Part shown: piece after piece, positions 16,817 to 25,734 of the stretch
How the letters are laid out: each line of letters opens with the position of its first letter
How positions within the stretch are numbered: position 1 is the first letter of the stretch
Assembly: GCA_945868745.1 (NCBI GenBank)
Contig: CAMBMK010000008.1
Span: 1-45,205, forward strand
Length of the DNA stretch: 45,205 nt
Direction: 5' to 3'
DNA from: an uncultured Bacteroidales bacterium
Lineage (GTDB): Bacteria > Bacteroidota > Bacteroidia > Bacteroidales > UBA932
Made by a program: the position numbers and the translations under genes
Notes under the pieces: model-generated
Told to the model about the DNA's origin: nothing
Databases searched by the model: none
Seen by the model: the letters and a program-made list of their open reading frames with translations, nothing else

Positions 16817-19231
16817 ATGAAACCATGTAAAACCCCGCTTGCGGCCATTGTTGCCGTATTTCTTGCAGTCCTCCCTGCGAAGGCGCAGGTATCATTCGGT
16901 GAGGCCGTAAGATTCAATGACGGATGGCTTTTCTCGCTGACCGACGGCCCGGAGATGGCCGCACCCTCGTTCGACGATTCCTCCTGGCGCACCCTGGATC
17001 TTCCGCACGACTGGTCCGTGGAGGGCACGCTTTCGCCGTCGCTTGCGAGCTGCACGGGTTATCTCCCCGGCGGAATCGCCTGGTACAGAAAACATTTCAC
17101 CGTCAGCGACGGTGCCCCGCTCCATTATGTCTATTTTGAGGGGGTCTATAACCGCAGCGAGGTCTATCTCAACGGCCATCTTCTCGGAAAGCGTCCCAAC
17201 GGCTACATTTCCTTCATGTATGACATGACGCCGTATCTGTGCGAGGGCGAAAATGTGCTTGCCGTGCGGGTTGACCACAGCAGGTATGCCGATTCCCGAT
17301 GGTACTCCGGTTCCGGAATCTACCGTGACGTGTGGATTGTGGCTGCCCCGAAGACCCATTTCACGCAGTGGGGACTCGGGTGGCACGCCGAAGATGTTTC
17401 AGACAGGCAGGCTACCGTTGTCGTGGATATGGAGGTGGAAAAAGGTGGGGAAGAGGTGTCGCTTTCGGTCGAGGCTGTCCTCTATGATGCTGACGGAAAG
17501 CAGGTTGCGCGTTCCCGCTCAAGACTTGGAAAGGGGGAGACTGCCAAAAGCCTGAGTCTCAGGGTCCCGTCACCGCACAGGTGGAATCTTGACGACCCTT
17601 ATCTCTATACGCTGCGCACCAGCCTGCTTGCCGGCGGAAAACAGGTTGACAGGGCGGAGTGCACTGTCGGGATCCGTACTCTGGATTTCGATGCCGACAG
17701 GGGTTTTGCACTCAACGGCAAATGGATGAAGGTCAAGGGGGTATGCCTCCATCATGATGCCGGAGTGCTCGGCGCTGCCGTGCCGGAGGAGGTATGGGAA
17801 AGGAGGCTTCTCAATCTCAAGGCAATAGGAGTCAATGCCATAAGGATGAGCCACAATCCGCAGGCCCCGGTGCTTTACGACCTTTGCGACAGACTCGGAT
17901 TTCTCGTGATGGATGAGGGGTCGGACGAATGGGAGTTCCCCAAGCGCAAGTGGATCGAAGGATGGAACGTGGGCACTCCAGGCTTTGACGGCACATATGA
18001 CTTTTTCGAAGAATGGATAGACCGTGACGTCACCGATATGGTGCGCCGCGACCGCAACCACGCTTCCATATTCCTATGGAGTGTCGGCAATGAGGTGGAC
18101 TATCCCAACGACCCTTATTCCCACCCTGTCCTGGACGGGACCTCCATCAACCAGCCGATGTTCGGAGGATACAGGCCAGAGGCTCCCGATGCGCGCCGTA
18201 TCGGCTTCATAGCGGAGCGTCTTGCAGGGTGCATCCGAAGTGTGGATGCGTCCAGGCCTGTAACCGGAGCCCTCGCGGGGGTGGTGATGTCCAACGAGAC
18301 CATCTATCCGGAGGTGGTGGATGTGGTCGGCTACAACTATACGGAAAACCGCTATGCCATTGACCACGTGACATATCCTGACCGCATCATCTACGGCAGC
18401 GAGACCTCGTCCTCATTCGGCTCATGGAAGGCCGTCCGTGACAATGACTTCATTTTCGGCCAGTTCATCTGGACCGGCATCGATTATCTCGGGGAGTCGG
18501 GCAGCTGGCCTTCCCGCGGTCTTTACACCGGTCTTCTCGATTTCGGAGGCTTCCTCAAGCCCCGCGGACAGTTCCGTGCATCGCTGTGGAGCGAAAAACC
18601 GTTCACATATATCGGCACCTACCCTTGCGCGGAAGGATCGGACCGCCTCTCCACCGAAGCATGGGACATCTGGAACTATGAAAACGGACAGACAATCCGT
18701 GTCGTGTGCTACACCAATGCCCCGCAGGCCCGTCTTCTTCTTGACGGAAAGGTGGTGGGGGAGATGAAGCCTTATGACGACAACACCGGCATCATCCATT
18801 GGGACATCCCTTATGCCGACGGTGAACTCCGGGCTGAGGGCTGCAGCGGAGACGGGGAGGTCCTGTCCTGCTACACAATCAGGTCTTCCGGCCTTCCTTA
18901 TGCCATCCGCGCCGTTGCGGACCGTGACAGCCTGTCTCCGGACAAGGCTGTGGGGCACATCACGGTGGAGGTGGTGGACGGGAACGGTACGCCGGTCAAG
19001 CTCGCCGACAATGAAATCACCTGCACCGTGGAAGGCCCTGCGGAGCTGCTCGGTCTCGAAGGCTCCGACAATACCGATATGGGCGACTACACCGACAACC
19101 GCCAGCGCGTATATCACGGACGCCTTCTTGCATATCTGCGCACCACCGGGGAGTGCGGGACGGTCAAAGTAAGGTTTACATCCGCCCTTCTGCAGGCAGC
19201 AGAGCTGACAATCAGCGTATCTGACAGATAA
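16817..19231 (+). CDS. Secreted glycoside hydrolase family 2 (beta-galactosidase-like)
   Basis: An 804-residue exported GH2 enzyme. A type I signal peptide (about 1-24, cleavage after AKA) is followed by the sugar-binding domain, an immunoglobulin-like domain, the TIM barrel and C-terminal domains. The acid/base is Glu426 in LWSVGNE and the nucleophile is Glu529 in IYGSETSSS; the upstream motif GVNAIRMSHNP is typical. The likely activity is exo-beta-galactosidase; related GH2 enzymes act on other beta-linked sugars, so the substrate is open. Its location is probably periplasmic. It is unusual as a passenger in a lipid A operon: it follows the WbqC gene after one base and no SusC/SusD genes are near. 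Confidence 0.9.
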   Translation: MKPCKTPLAAIVAVFLAVLPAKAQVSFGEAVRFNDGWLFSLTDGPEMAAPSFDDSSWRTLDLPHDWSVEGTLSPSLASCTGYLPGGIAWYRKHFTVSDGAPLHYVYFEGVYNRSEVYLNGHLLGKRPNGYISFMYDMTPYLCEGENVLAVRVDHSRYADSRWYSGSGIYRDVWIVAAPKTHFTQWGLGWHAEDVSDRQATVVVDMEVEKGGEEVSLSVEAVLYDADGKQVARSRSRLGKGETAKSLSLRVPSPHRWNLDDPYLYTLRTSLLAGGKQVDRAECTVGIRTLDFDADRGFALNGKWMKVKGVCLHHDAGVLGAAVPEEVWERRLLNLKAIGVNAIRMSHNPQAPVLYDLCDRLGFLVMDEGSDEWEFPKRKWIEGWNVGTPGFDGTYDFFEEWIDRDVTDMVRRDRNHASIFLWSVGNEVDYPNDPYSHPVLDGTSINQPMFGGYRPEAPDARRIGFIAERLAGCIRSVDASRPVTGALAGVVMSNETIYPEVVDVVGYNYTENRYAIDHVTYPDRIIYGSETSSSFGSWKAVRDNDFIFGQFIWTGIDYLGESGSWPSRGLYTGLLDFGGFLKPRGQFRASLWSEKPFTYIGTYPCAEGSDRLSTEAWDIWNYENGQTIRVVCYTNAPQARLLLDGKVVGEMKPYDDNTGIIHWDIPYADGELRAEGCSGDGEVLSCYTIRSSGLPYAIRAVADRDSLSPDKAVGHITVEVVDGNGTPVKLADNEITCTVEGPAELLGLEGSDNTDMGDYTDNRQRVYHGRLLAYLRTTGECGTVKVRFTSALLQAAELTISVSDR

Positions 19232-19256
19232 TCACCTATTTCCAAAATCTGAAACT

Positions 19257-20156
19257 ATGAATGACAACAGGGAAAAACAGATTATGAGGGTGACTGTCAT
19301 CGGTTCGGCAGTCAATCTCATACTCACTGCTGCGAAGATTGCCGCCGGCATCATCGGAAAGAGTGCAGCAATGATTTCCGACGGTGTCCATTCGCTCTCT
19401 GACCTTGTTAGCGATTTCGTGGTGCTTGCCTTCGTGAAAGTGTCCTCAAAGGGCCGTGACAAGGACCATGATTTCGGACACGGCAAGTTCGAGACCTTTG
19501 CCACCATGATAGTGGGCGTGCTGCTTATTGCCGTGGGCGGGAAACTCCTTGCTGACGGAGTGGACGGAATCGTGGGATTCTTCCGCGGAGAGGAGATTTC
19601 AACTCCCGGGACCATAGCCCTCTGGATGGCATTCATCTCCATCATCTCAAAGGAATTGCTTGCCGGATACACCGAGGCCGAAGGCCGGAGGATGGACTGC
19701 GCTGTAGTTGTGGCAAATGCCTGGCATCACCGCAGTGATGCCCTGTCCTCGATAGGAGCCCTCATCGGAATCGGGGGTTCCATTCTCCTGGGACCTCGCT
19801 GGGCCTTCCTGGACCCTCTTGCATCCTGCGTCATCAGCATAATGCTGATTGTGGCAGCCGTGAAGATTGCCCTGCCTGCCGTACGGGAACTTCTGGATGT
19901 CTCCCTTCCGGATGAGGCCGAGAACGAAATCCGCGATATTGCGCAGGCCGTGCCGGGAGTTATCAATCTCCACGAGCTCAAGACCATAAAAGAAGGCCCC
20001 TATGTCATCATAGAGGCCCATCTGACTGTGGACCCGACCATCAGCATAGTCAAGGCCCATGATATCGCTACTGCAGTGGAGGATGCCCTCCGCGCCAAAT
20101 TCGGCCCCGAGACGCAGATTTCCATCCATGTGGAGCCGGATGGTGAAGATTCCTGA
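19257..20156 (+). CDS. Cation diffusion facilitator (FieF-like metal exporter)
   Basis: A 299-residue inner-membrane metal/proton antiporter. Six membrane helices can be traced in the first two thirds. Metal-site motifs are present: DGVHSLSDLVSD in helix 2 (both Asp kept), HDFGHGKFE in the following loop, and AWHHRSDALSS in helix 5 (His and Asp kept). The cytoplasmic C-terminal domain has the usual beta-alpha-beta pattern and ends in ISIHVEPDG. The metal is probably Zn2+ or Fe2+, but cannot be fixed from sequence. It starts 25 bases after the GH2 stop and may be the last gene of the operon; hisS converges on it with only 8 bases between stops and no visible terminator. Confidence 0.93.
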   Translation: MNDNREKQIMRVTVIGSAVNLILTAAKIAAGIIGKSAAMISDGVHSLSDLVSDFVVLAFVKVSSKGRDKDHDFGHGKFETFATMIVGVLLIAVGGKLLADGVDGIVGFFRGEEISTPGTIALWMAFISIISKELLAGYTEAEGRRMDCAVVVANAWHHRSDALSSIGALIGIGGSILLGPRWAFLDPLASCVISIMLIVAAVKIALPAVRELLDVSLPDEAENEIRDIAQAVPGVINLHELKTIKEGPYVIIEAHLTVDPTISIVKAHDIATAVEDALRAKFGPETQISIHVEPDGEDS

Positions 20157-20164
20157 GCAGTTTC

Positions 20165-21550
20165 CTAAACTCCGAGGAATGAGCAGATGCCGTCGATGTC
20201 GCCGGCTGCAAACTGCTTCTGCTCCCCGCTTGCAAGATTCTTTATTCCTATGATGCCTGCGGCCATTTCGTCACTTCCGTTGATGGAGAGGAACGGGATG
20301 GCCTTGCGGTCGGCGTAGTCAAACTGCTTTTTGAGTTTGACCGTATCCGGGTAGATTTCGCAGGAGACGCCCCTTTCCCTGAGATTCCGTGCAACCGGCA
20401 CGAGGTAAGGGATGACGGAAGCGTCCATATTGGCAAAGAGGATGGTCGTTGACCTTGTGAGCCCCTCCGGGAATTTGCCGAGGCCCTTCAGCACGTCATA
20501 GATGCGGTCGGCTCCGAACGAAATGCCCACGCCGGACATGTCCGGAAGACCGAAAATGCCGGTGAGGTTGTCGTAGCGTCCTCCTCCGCAGATGCTTCCT
20601 ATCGGGAAGTCAAGGGCCTTGACCTCGAAGATGGCCCCGGTGTAATAGTTGAGCCCGCGTGCGAGTGATAGGTCGATTTCCACCTTCTGGCCCACCTGGG
20701 CTGCATCGATGTATCCGAAAAGCTCCTCCAGCTCGTCAAGACCCTTAAGGCCGGTCTCCGATACGAGTCCAGAGGCAGAACCTCCGTTCATAAGCCCCCT
20801 CATCACGGCAATTTTCTCTGAGCTTGTCCCGCCAAGGCCGAGGATAGGCTCGATTACCTGCACCGCCTCCGGGGTGAGGCCTCTTTCAAGCATTTCCTCC
20901 TTGACGGCGTCGAGCCCGATCTTGTCGAGCTTGTCGATTGCGACGGTGATGTCAACCACCTTGTCGGGGAAGCCGCATATCTCTGCAAATCCGGTAAGCA
21001 CCTTGCGATTGTTGATTTTTATGAGTACGTTGACTCCGAGCAGGTTGAACACCCTGTCCACAATCTGGACAAGCTCCAGCTCGTTGATCTGGGACTTGCT
21101 TCCGATCACATCGGCATCGCACTGATAGAACTCCCTGTAGCGGCCCTTCTGCGGACGGTCGGCCCTCCATACAGGCTGGATCTGGAAGCGGCGGAACGGG
21201 AATGAAATCTCGCTCTGGTGCTGGACCACATATCTTGCAAAAGGCACGGTGAGGTCGTACCTGAGGCCCTTCTCGCAGACCTGTTTTGTGATGGCGGCCG
21301 AGTCCCCGGTCAGGTCGGCGTGGGCGAAGGCATCACCCGAATTCAATATTCTGAACAGCAGCTTGTCACCCTCGTCGCCGTATTTGCCGAGAAGGGTGGA
21401 GAGGTTCTCCTGTGCCGGCGTTTCGATCTGCGCATAGCCGTAAGTCCTGAACACACTGCGGATTGTGTCGAAAATGTAATTTCTTTCAGCCATTTCCTGC
21501 TGGCCGAAATCGCGCGTCCCTTTCGGGATTGAAGGCTTCTGTGTACCCAT
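20165..21550 (-). CDS. hisS: Histidyl-tRNA synthetase
   Basis: A 461-residue class II aminoacyl-tRNA synthetase. Motif 2 appears in [20 protein letters not shown] with [10 protein letters not shown] after it; the histidine-binding motif is [15 protein letters not shown] followed by GGGRYDNL; a C-terminal anticodon-binding domain covers about the last 95 residues. It is the final gene of the proS-DUF3078-tilS-hisS run, 43 bases after tilS, and ends convergently with the CDF gene. No clear promoter of its own is visible in the 43-base gap. Confidence 0.97.
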   Translation of the reverse strand: MGTQKPSIPKGTRDFGQQEMAERNYIFDTIRSVFRTYGYAQIETPAQENLSTLLGKYGDEGDKLLFRILNSGDAFAHADLTGDSAAITKQVCEKGLRYDLTVPFARYVVQHQSEISFPFRRFQIQPVWRADRPQKGRYREFYQCDADVIGSKSQINELELVQIVDRVFNLLGVNVLIKINNRKVLTGFAEICGFPDKVVDITVAIDKLDKIGLDAVKEEMLERGLTPEAVQVIEPILGLGGTSSEKIAVMRGLMNGGSASGLVSETGLKGLDELEELFGYIDAAQVGQKVEIDLSLARGLNYYTGAIFEVKALDFPIGSICGGGRYDNLTGIFGLPDMSGVGISFGADRIYDVLKGLGKFPEGLTRSTTILFANMDASVIPYLVPVARNLRERGVSCEIYPDTVKLKKQFDYADRKAIPFLSINGSDEMAAGIIGIKNLASGEQKQFAAGDIDGICSFLGV

Positions 21551-21593
21551 TGCGAAAATTTTTGCAGGTTATTGTATCAATTAGTAGAATTCT

Positions 21594-23003
21594 TTATTGT
21601 AAGGCGTCTCCGTCGCGGTGAAGGCGTATGATGACAGCCTTCGCGGTGCGGTTCGTGACGCGGATGGAGTTGTCGATCCTGTGGCCGAGAAGGGCAGCTA
21701 CGTGAATGCGCGAGCCGTCGTCTCCCGAAAGGGACGGCGATACTGCAACAAGTGCCGACTCCTTATCCACGGCCGAAAATTTCAGGTCGGTGAAGATGTC
21801 GCTGAGCTTTTTCCTGCCCTTCATCCCGAACGGTACCATCCAGTCCCCGTTCCTGAAATGCCTGACAAGAAACGGAAATGGCATAGTGCCGGCATCGAAG
21901 ATGATGCTGCCCTGCGGCATCCGGAGGTCTGTCAGGGGAGTCATGTCGATGGTCTCCACCGAAAAGCGATGCGCGCCGATTTCGTAGAGCCCGTCTCCCC
22001 TTACGGCCAGAGTCTCGTCCGAAGGCGTCGGGATGGGATTGTTTGTAATGATTATCTCTTTTGCTGTCAAAAGGATACGTTTTCCTCCGCTTATGAATGA
22101 CTGCCCGGACCTTTGTGCATCGTCCTGCAGCAGCCTTTCCATGTCCGAAAGCGCCGATGTGCTCAGCGAATATGGCTCCAGCAGCCTGTAGAGCAGGTAT
22201 TGCCAGGATTTACAGTGTTTCAGCGCTTCTATCGAAATCTCCGTGCCGCGTGTTGTAACCTTTGTCAGCGATGAGGCGGCTTCAATGTAATATCTGTCGG
22301 CAATTTCCGACACCTGGCGGAGGTTGTCCATATCCCTTCCGATGGCTTCGAGAAATGAGGGGTTGATCTCCCTGAAAACCGGGAAAACGAGGTTGCGGAT
22401 CCTGTTGCGCCTGTATTGTGTACTGGCATTTGTACTGTCTTCGCGGAATCCCTCTCCCAGGGAAGACAGATACTCCGACAGTTCTTCGCGGGTAAAGCGG
22501 AGCAGAGGGCGCACCAGAGGGATGTGCGAACCGGGTACCGGGATTTCCGACACCTCCTTCATCCCTGCAAGACCTTTTATGCCAGTCCCTCTCAATAGAT
22601 TGAGAATCAATGTCTCTGCGTTGTCGCTGGCGTTGTGGGCCACGCACAGGGCATCTAATCCCAGTCCTTTGCAGAGGGTGTCAAAATAGGAATAGCGCAG
22701 TCTTCTGGCGGCCATTTCGATGCTCTCACCCGCCTCGGCTGCTTCCTTTTCCGTATCGAAATCCTCCCGGAAAAACCTGATGCCGTACTTTCTGCACCAT
22801 TGTCTGACAAACTCGGCGTCTTCATCGCTTTCGCTGCCGCGGAGGTGGAAATTGCAGTGTGCCACGGCAAAGAAGGGGGCGGCGGAAGAGTGCAGGAAAA
22901 GGTTGGCGAGGGCCATCGAGTCCGTGCCTCCGCTTACAGCAAGAAGGACTGTCCCCTTTTCCGGAAACAGTCCGCTTATGATGCTGTCGAACCTTTTCTG
23001 CAT
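21594..23003 (-). CDS. tilS: tRNA(Ile)-lysidine synthase TilS
   Basis: A 469-residue enzyme that converts the wobble C of tRNA-Ile(CAU) to lysidine, so that AUA is read as isoleucine. The PP-loop SGGTDS (24-29) is intact, followed by the family blocks AVAHCNFHLRGSESDEDAEFV and, further on, VAHNASDNAETLILNLLRGTG. The C-terminal domain with substrate-recognition features ends the protein (HFRNGDWMVPFGMKGRKKLSD). The gene is 6 bases after the DUF3078 gene and is followed by hisS, so a tRNA-modifying and two tRNA-charging enzymes share one transcription unit. Confidence 0.95.
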   Translation of the reverse strand: MQKRFDSIISGLFPEKGTVLLAVSGGTDSMALANLFLHSSAAPFFAVAHCNFHLRGSESDEDAEFVRQWCRKYGIRFFREDFDTEKEAAEAGESIEMAARRLRYSYFDTLCKGLGLDALCVAHNASDNAETLILNLLRGTGIKGLAGMKEVSEIPVPGSHIPLVRPLLRFTREELSEYLSSLGEGFREDSTNASTQYRRNRIRNLVFPVFREINPSFLEAIGRDMDNLRQVSEIADRYYIEAASSLTKVTTRGTEISIEALKHCKSWQYLLYRLLEPYSLSTSALSDMERLLQDDAQRSGQSFISGGKRILLTAKEIIITNNPIPTPSDETLAVRGDGLYEIGAHRFSVETIDMTPLTDLRMPQGSIIFDAGTMPFPFLVRHFRNGDWMVPFGMKGRKKLSDIFTDLKFSAVDKESALVAVSPSLSGDDGSRIHVAALLGHRIDNSIRVTNRTAKAVIIRLHRDGDALQ

Positions 23004-23009
23004 ATGGAG

Positions 23010-24086
23010 CTACTTTTTGGTAGCGAAGGTGTAGGTGAAACCGAACTGGAGGGCCTCGTAGAACTGCACTGCCTTGTGTCCTGCAGGGTAGTTCTCCTCG
23101 ACGATGAGCACGGTGTCATCATAGATGAGGCTTGTCGTGATGTTGAGCGAGAAGAACTTGGCCAGTTTCCACATAAACCTGTTGTCCCAGTTGACACGGA
23201 GGTTCTCCGGGTTCTTCAGGAAGTTCGAGAAGAGGATGAGCTGTGTGGCCGCATCGAAGTTTTCGTTGATGCGCACCTTGGCGTCGAGCGAGAGCTGGGC
23301 ACCGAACTCAAACCTTGCGGCCTTGTAGATGCTGCCGTTTTTCAGCAGACCGTTGGAGTCGGTCTCCGCCTCGCTGTCCTCGTGTCCCTTCCTGAGGTCC
23401 ATGCCATACACCTTGCGGAGCGATTCGTTGCTCACGATGGTGAAGCCTCCGGTGAGAGGTGCAAAGTTGACCTTGAGCCAGTTGCTCGGAATCCAGTCCA
23501 TACCGAGACCGAGCGATACTACGGCCGGTGAGAATGCGGAGGATTTGAGTTTCCTGGCGTTTTTCCAGTCTCCGGATGTTGCCTTCCAGTCATCCGGGGC
23601 GCCTTCCGGAGCCGACGGGGTAGGGTAGGTGTATCCGTTGGTGAACTGGCTGAGGAATGTGAACTTGGCCGTGTAGTTGAGCGTGGATGTGGCCTTGTAT
23701 CCGAATGTGCTTTCAAGCAGGATCCTGTCTTTGTTCTTCTGCATCAGAGGCTTGTCTTCGGCGTACATGAAGCCGTAGTCGAGCTGCAGGCGGTTGGTCC
23801 AGGAGAGGTTGTCCTTCTTGTAGTTGGCCGAGCCGTCGATGTAGGAGCTCAGGGCGTAGTTGTTGGTACCTCCCTTTGCCCAGCTGGAGTAGGAACTCTG
23901 GATGAAGTTGATGTTGGTCATCAGGGAGTTGGTCCAGTAGCGCGGCTTGGGGGCGGCGGCCTCGACCTTCGGCGCCCCGGCGATGGCCGAGGCCGCTTCG
24001 GCCGCAGCACGCTGCGCGTCGGTCTGCGCAAATGCGCAGGCGCCCCCCGCCAAGGCCATGACTATTGTAATGACAATCTTTTTCAT
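23010..24086 (-). CDS. DUF3078 outer-membrane beta-barrel protein
   Basis: A 358-residue exported protein of the DUF3078 family, which is largely restricted to Bacteroidota. A signal peptide (about 1-21, ending AFA-Q) is followed by an Ala-rich linker, then the family start YWTNSLMTNINFIQSSYSSWAKGG, the pair SYIDGSANYKKDNLSWTNRL, and alternating aromatic strands to a C-terminal strand with terminal aromatic residues (FGFTYTFATKK), as in outer-membrane barrels. The function is unknown. It lies between proS (18 bases) and tilS (6 bases), an odd position for an envelope protein but so tight that co-transcription is nearly certain. Confidence 0.85.
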   Translation of the reverse strand: MKKIVITIVMALAGGACAFAQTDAQRAAAEAASAIAGAPKVEAAAPKPRYWTNSLMTNINFIQSSYSSWAKGGTNNYALSSYIDGSANYKKDNLSWTNRLQLDYGFMYAEDKPLMQKNKDRILLESTFGYKATSTLNYTAKFTFLSQFTNGYTYPTPSAPEGAPDDWKATSGDWKNARKLKSSAFSPAVVSLGLGMDWIPSNWLKVNFAPLTGGFTIVSNESLRKVYGMDLRKGHEDSEAETDSNGLLKNGSIYKAARFEFGAQLSLDAKVRINENFDAATQLILFSNFLKNPENLRVNWDNRFMWKLAKFFSLNITTSLIYDDTVLIVEENYPAGHKAVQFYEALQFGFTYTFATKK

Positions 24087-24104
24087 TTTACTGAAAGGCG
24101 ATGG

Positions 24105-25583
24105 TTAATATGCGATTGCAAATACTACCCTGCACCTTGAAGGCTTGCCGGAATAGATGTCCCTGCCCTCTTCTTCGCATACGAACGAATCCACAGGGAT
24201 GCACCTGATGGTTGCCTTGGTCTCGTCCTTGATCTTCTGCTCGGTCTCGGCGGTGCCGTCCCAGTGGCAGAGAAGGAACTTTCCGGTGCCGATCTTGGCC
24301 TTGAACTCCTCCCAGTCGTCGCATTTCTCCACATTGGCCGCCCTGAAATCGAACGCCTTCTGATAGATGGTCTTCTGGATGTCGTCAAGCAGCTTGCCGA
24401 TAGAGTCCACAAGGGAATCGATGGCCATGGTGACCTTCTCCATGGTATCTCTCCTGTGTACCTCCACAGTTCCTCCCGCGAGGTCGCGCGGACCCATTGC
24501 AAGGCGGACCGGAACACCCTTGAGCTCCCACTCGGCAAATTTGAATCCCGGGCGGAGGGTGTCGCGGTCGTCGATCTTGACGCTGTGGCCCTTTGCCTCG
24601 AGCTCCTTCTTGAGCGAGTACATCTTGTCGAGGATTGCCTCGTGCTCCTCCGCAGTCTTGTAGATAGGCACCATCACAACCTGGATCGGGGCGAGGGCCG
24701 GAGGGAGCACAAGCCCGTTGTCGTCTCCGTGAGCCATCACGAGGGCTCCCATGAGGCGGGTTGAAACACCCCAGGAAGTAGCCCATACATATTCCTGCTT
24801 GCCTTCCCTGTTGGTGAACTGCACGTCAAATGACTTGGCGAAATTCTGGCCGAGGAAATGCGATGTACCTGCCTGCAGGGCCTTTCCGTCCTGCATCATG
24901 GCCTCGATTGTCATGGTGTCGAGGGCTCCGGCGAAACGCTCGTTCGGGCTCTTGTGGCCCACGATGACAGGGATTGCAAGGAAGTTGCGTGCGAAGTCGG
25001 CGTAGATGTTGACCATGCGCTCGGTCTCCTCCTGTGCCTCCTGTGCGGTCGCGTGTGCGGTATGTCCCTCCTGCCAGAGGAACTCGGCGGTGCGGAGGAA
25101 AAGACGCGTCCTCATCTCCCATCTCACCACGTTGGCCCACTGGTTGCAGAGGATCGGAAGGTCACGCCATGACTTTATCCAGTTTTTGTATGTGTTCCAT
25201 ATGATTGTCTCGGATGTCGGGCGGACGATGAGCTCTTCTTCGAGCTTTGCTGACGGGTCCACTACAACTCCTTTTCCGTCAGGGTCGTTCATCAGGCGGT
25301 GGTGGGTTACTACGGCGCACTCTTTTGCAAATCCTGCGACGTGCTCCGCCTCACGGCTGAAGAATGATTTCGGTATGAAAAGCGGGAAATATGCGTTCTG
25401 GTGCCCCGATGCCTTGAACATGTCATCGAGAATCCTCTGCATCTTCTCCCAGATGGCATAGCCGTAAGGCTTGATGACCATACAGCCCCTGACAGCGCTC
25501 TGCTCGGCAAGGTCTGCCTTGACTATCAAATCGTTGTACCACTGGGAATAATTTTCTGACCGTTTTGTAATCTGATCTGCCAT
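24105..25583 (-). CDS. proS: Prolyl-tRNA synthetase, archaeal/eukaryotic type
   Basis: A 492-residue class II synthetase of the short archaeal-like form without the editing domain inserted in the E. coli type. Motif 2 is seen in [20 protein letters not shown] with EGHTAHAT after it, and motif 3 in the [20 protein letters not shown] region. The anticodon-binding domain and a C-terminal domain follow; the protein ends in AIAY, with the terminal Tyr typical of this type. First gene of the proS-DUF3078-tilS-hisS unit. A -7-like box on the minus strand lies about 110 bases upstream, so the leader may be long. Confidence 0.96.
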   Translation of the reverse strand: MADQITKRSENYSQWYNDLIVKADLAEQSAVRGCMVIKPYGYAIWEKMQRILDDMFKASGHQNAYFPLFIPKSFFSREAEHVAGFAKECAVVTHHRLMNDPDGKGVVVDPSAKLEEELIVRPTSETIIWNTYKNWIKSWRDLPILCNQWANVVRWEMRTRLFLRTAEFLWQEGHTAHATAQEAQEETERMVNIYADFARNFLAIPVIVGHKSPNERFAGALDTMTIEAMMQDGKALQAGTSHFLGQNFAKSFDVQFTNREGKQEYVWATSWGVSTRLMGALVMAHGDDNGLVLPPALAPIQVVMVPIYKTAEEHEAILDKMYSLKKELEAKGHSVKIDDRDTLRPGFKFAEWELKGVPVRLAMGPRDLAGGTVEVHRRDTMEKVTMAIDSLVDSIGKLLDDIQKTIYQKAFDFRAANVEKCDDWEEFKAKIGTGKFLLCHWDGTAETEQKIKDETKATIRCIPVDSFVCEEEGRDIYSGKPSRCRVVFAIAY

Positions 25584-25693
25584 ATTATTTTGTATATTTG
25601 TTCAATTCGGGTCGTGTGGACAATTTGCGGACAGGCCTTGACCGGGTATGATACTTGCAGGGCTTGAATCCGATTGTGTTCACGCAAGGAATG

Positions 25694-25701
25694 CAAAGAT
25701 A
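25694..25701 (-). promoter_or_regulatory. Candidate -7 box for proS
   Basis: TATCTTTG on the minus strand fits TAnnTTTG; no good -33 box is found at 19-21 bases. It would give a leader of about 105 bases before the proS ATG. The same DNA is the leader of the divergent lipoprotein gene. Confidence 0.35.
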
Positions 25702-25721
25702 CGGATTTATTTTATAAAATT

Positions 25722-25727
25722 AGGAGG
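25722..25727 (+). promoter_or_regulatory. Perfect Shine-Dalgarno sequence deciding the lipoprotein start
   Basis: AGGAGG ends 7 bases before the ATG at 25735. Strong Shine-Dalgarno sequences are rare in Bacteroidota. It fixes the start at the ATG that opens a lipoprotein signal, not the upstream in-frame start at 25648. Confidence 0.7.
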
Positions 25728-25734
25728 TAAAACT

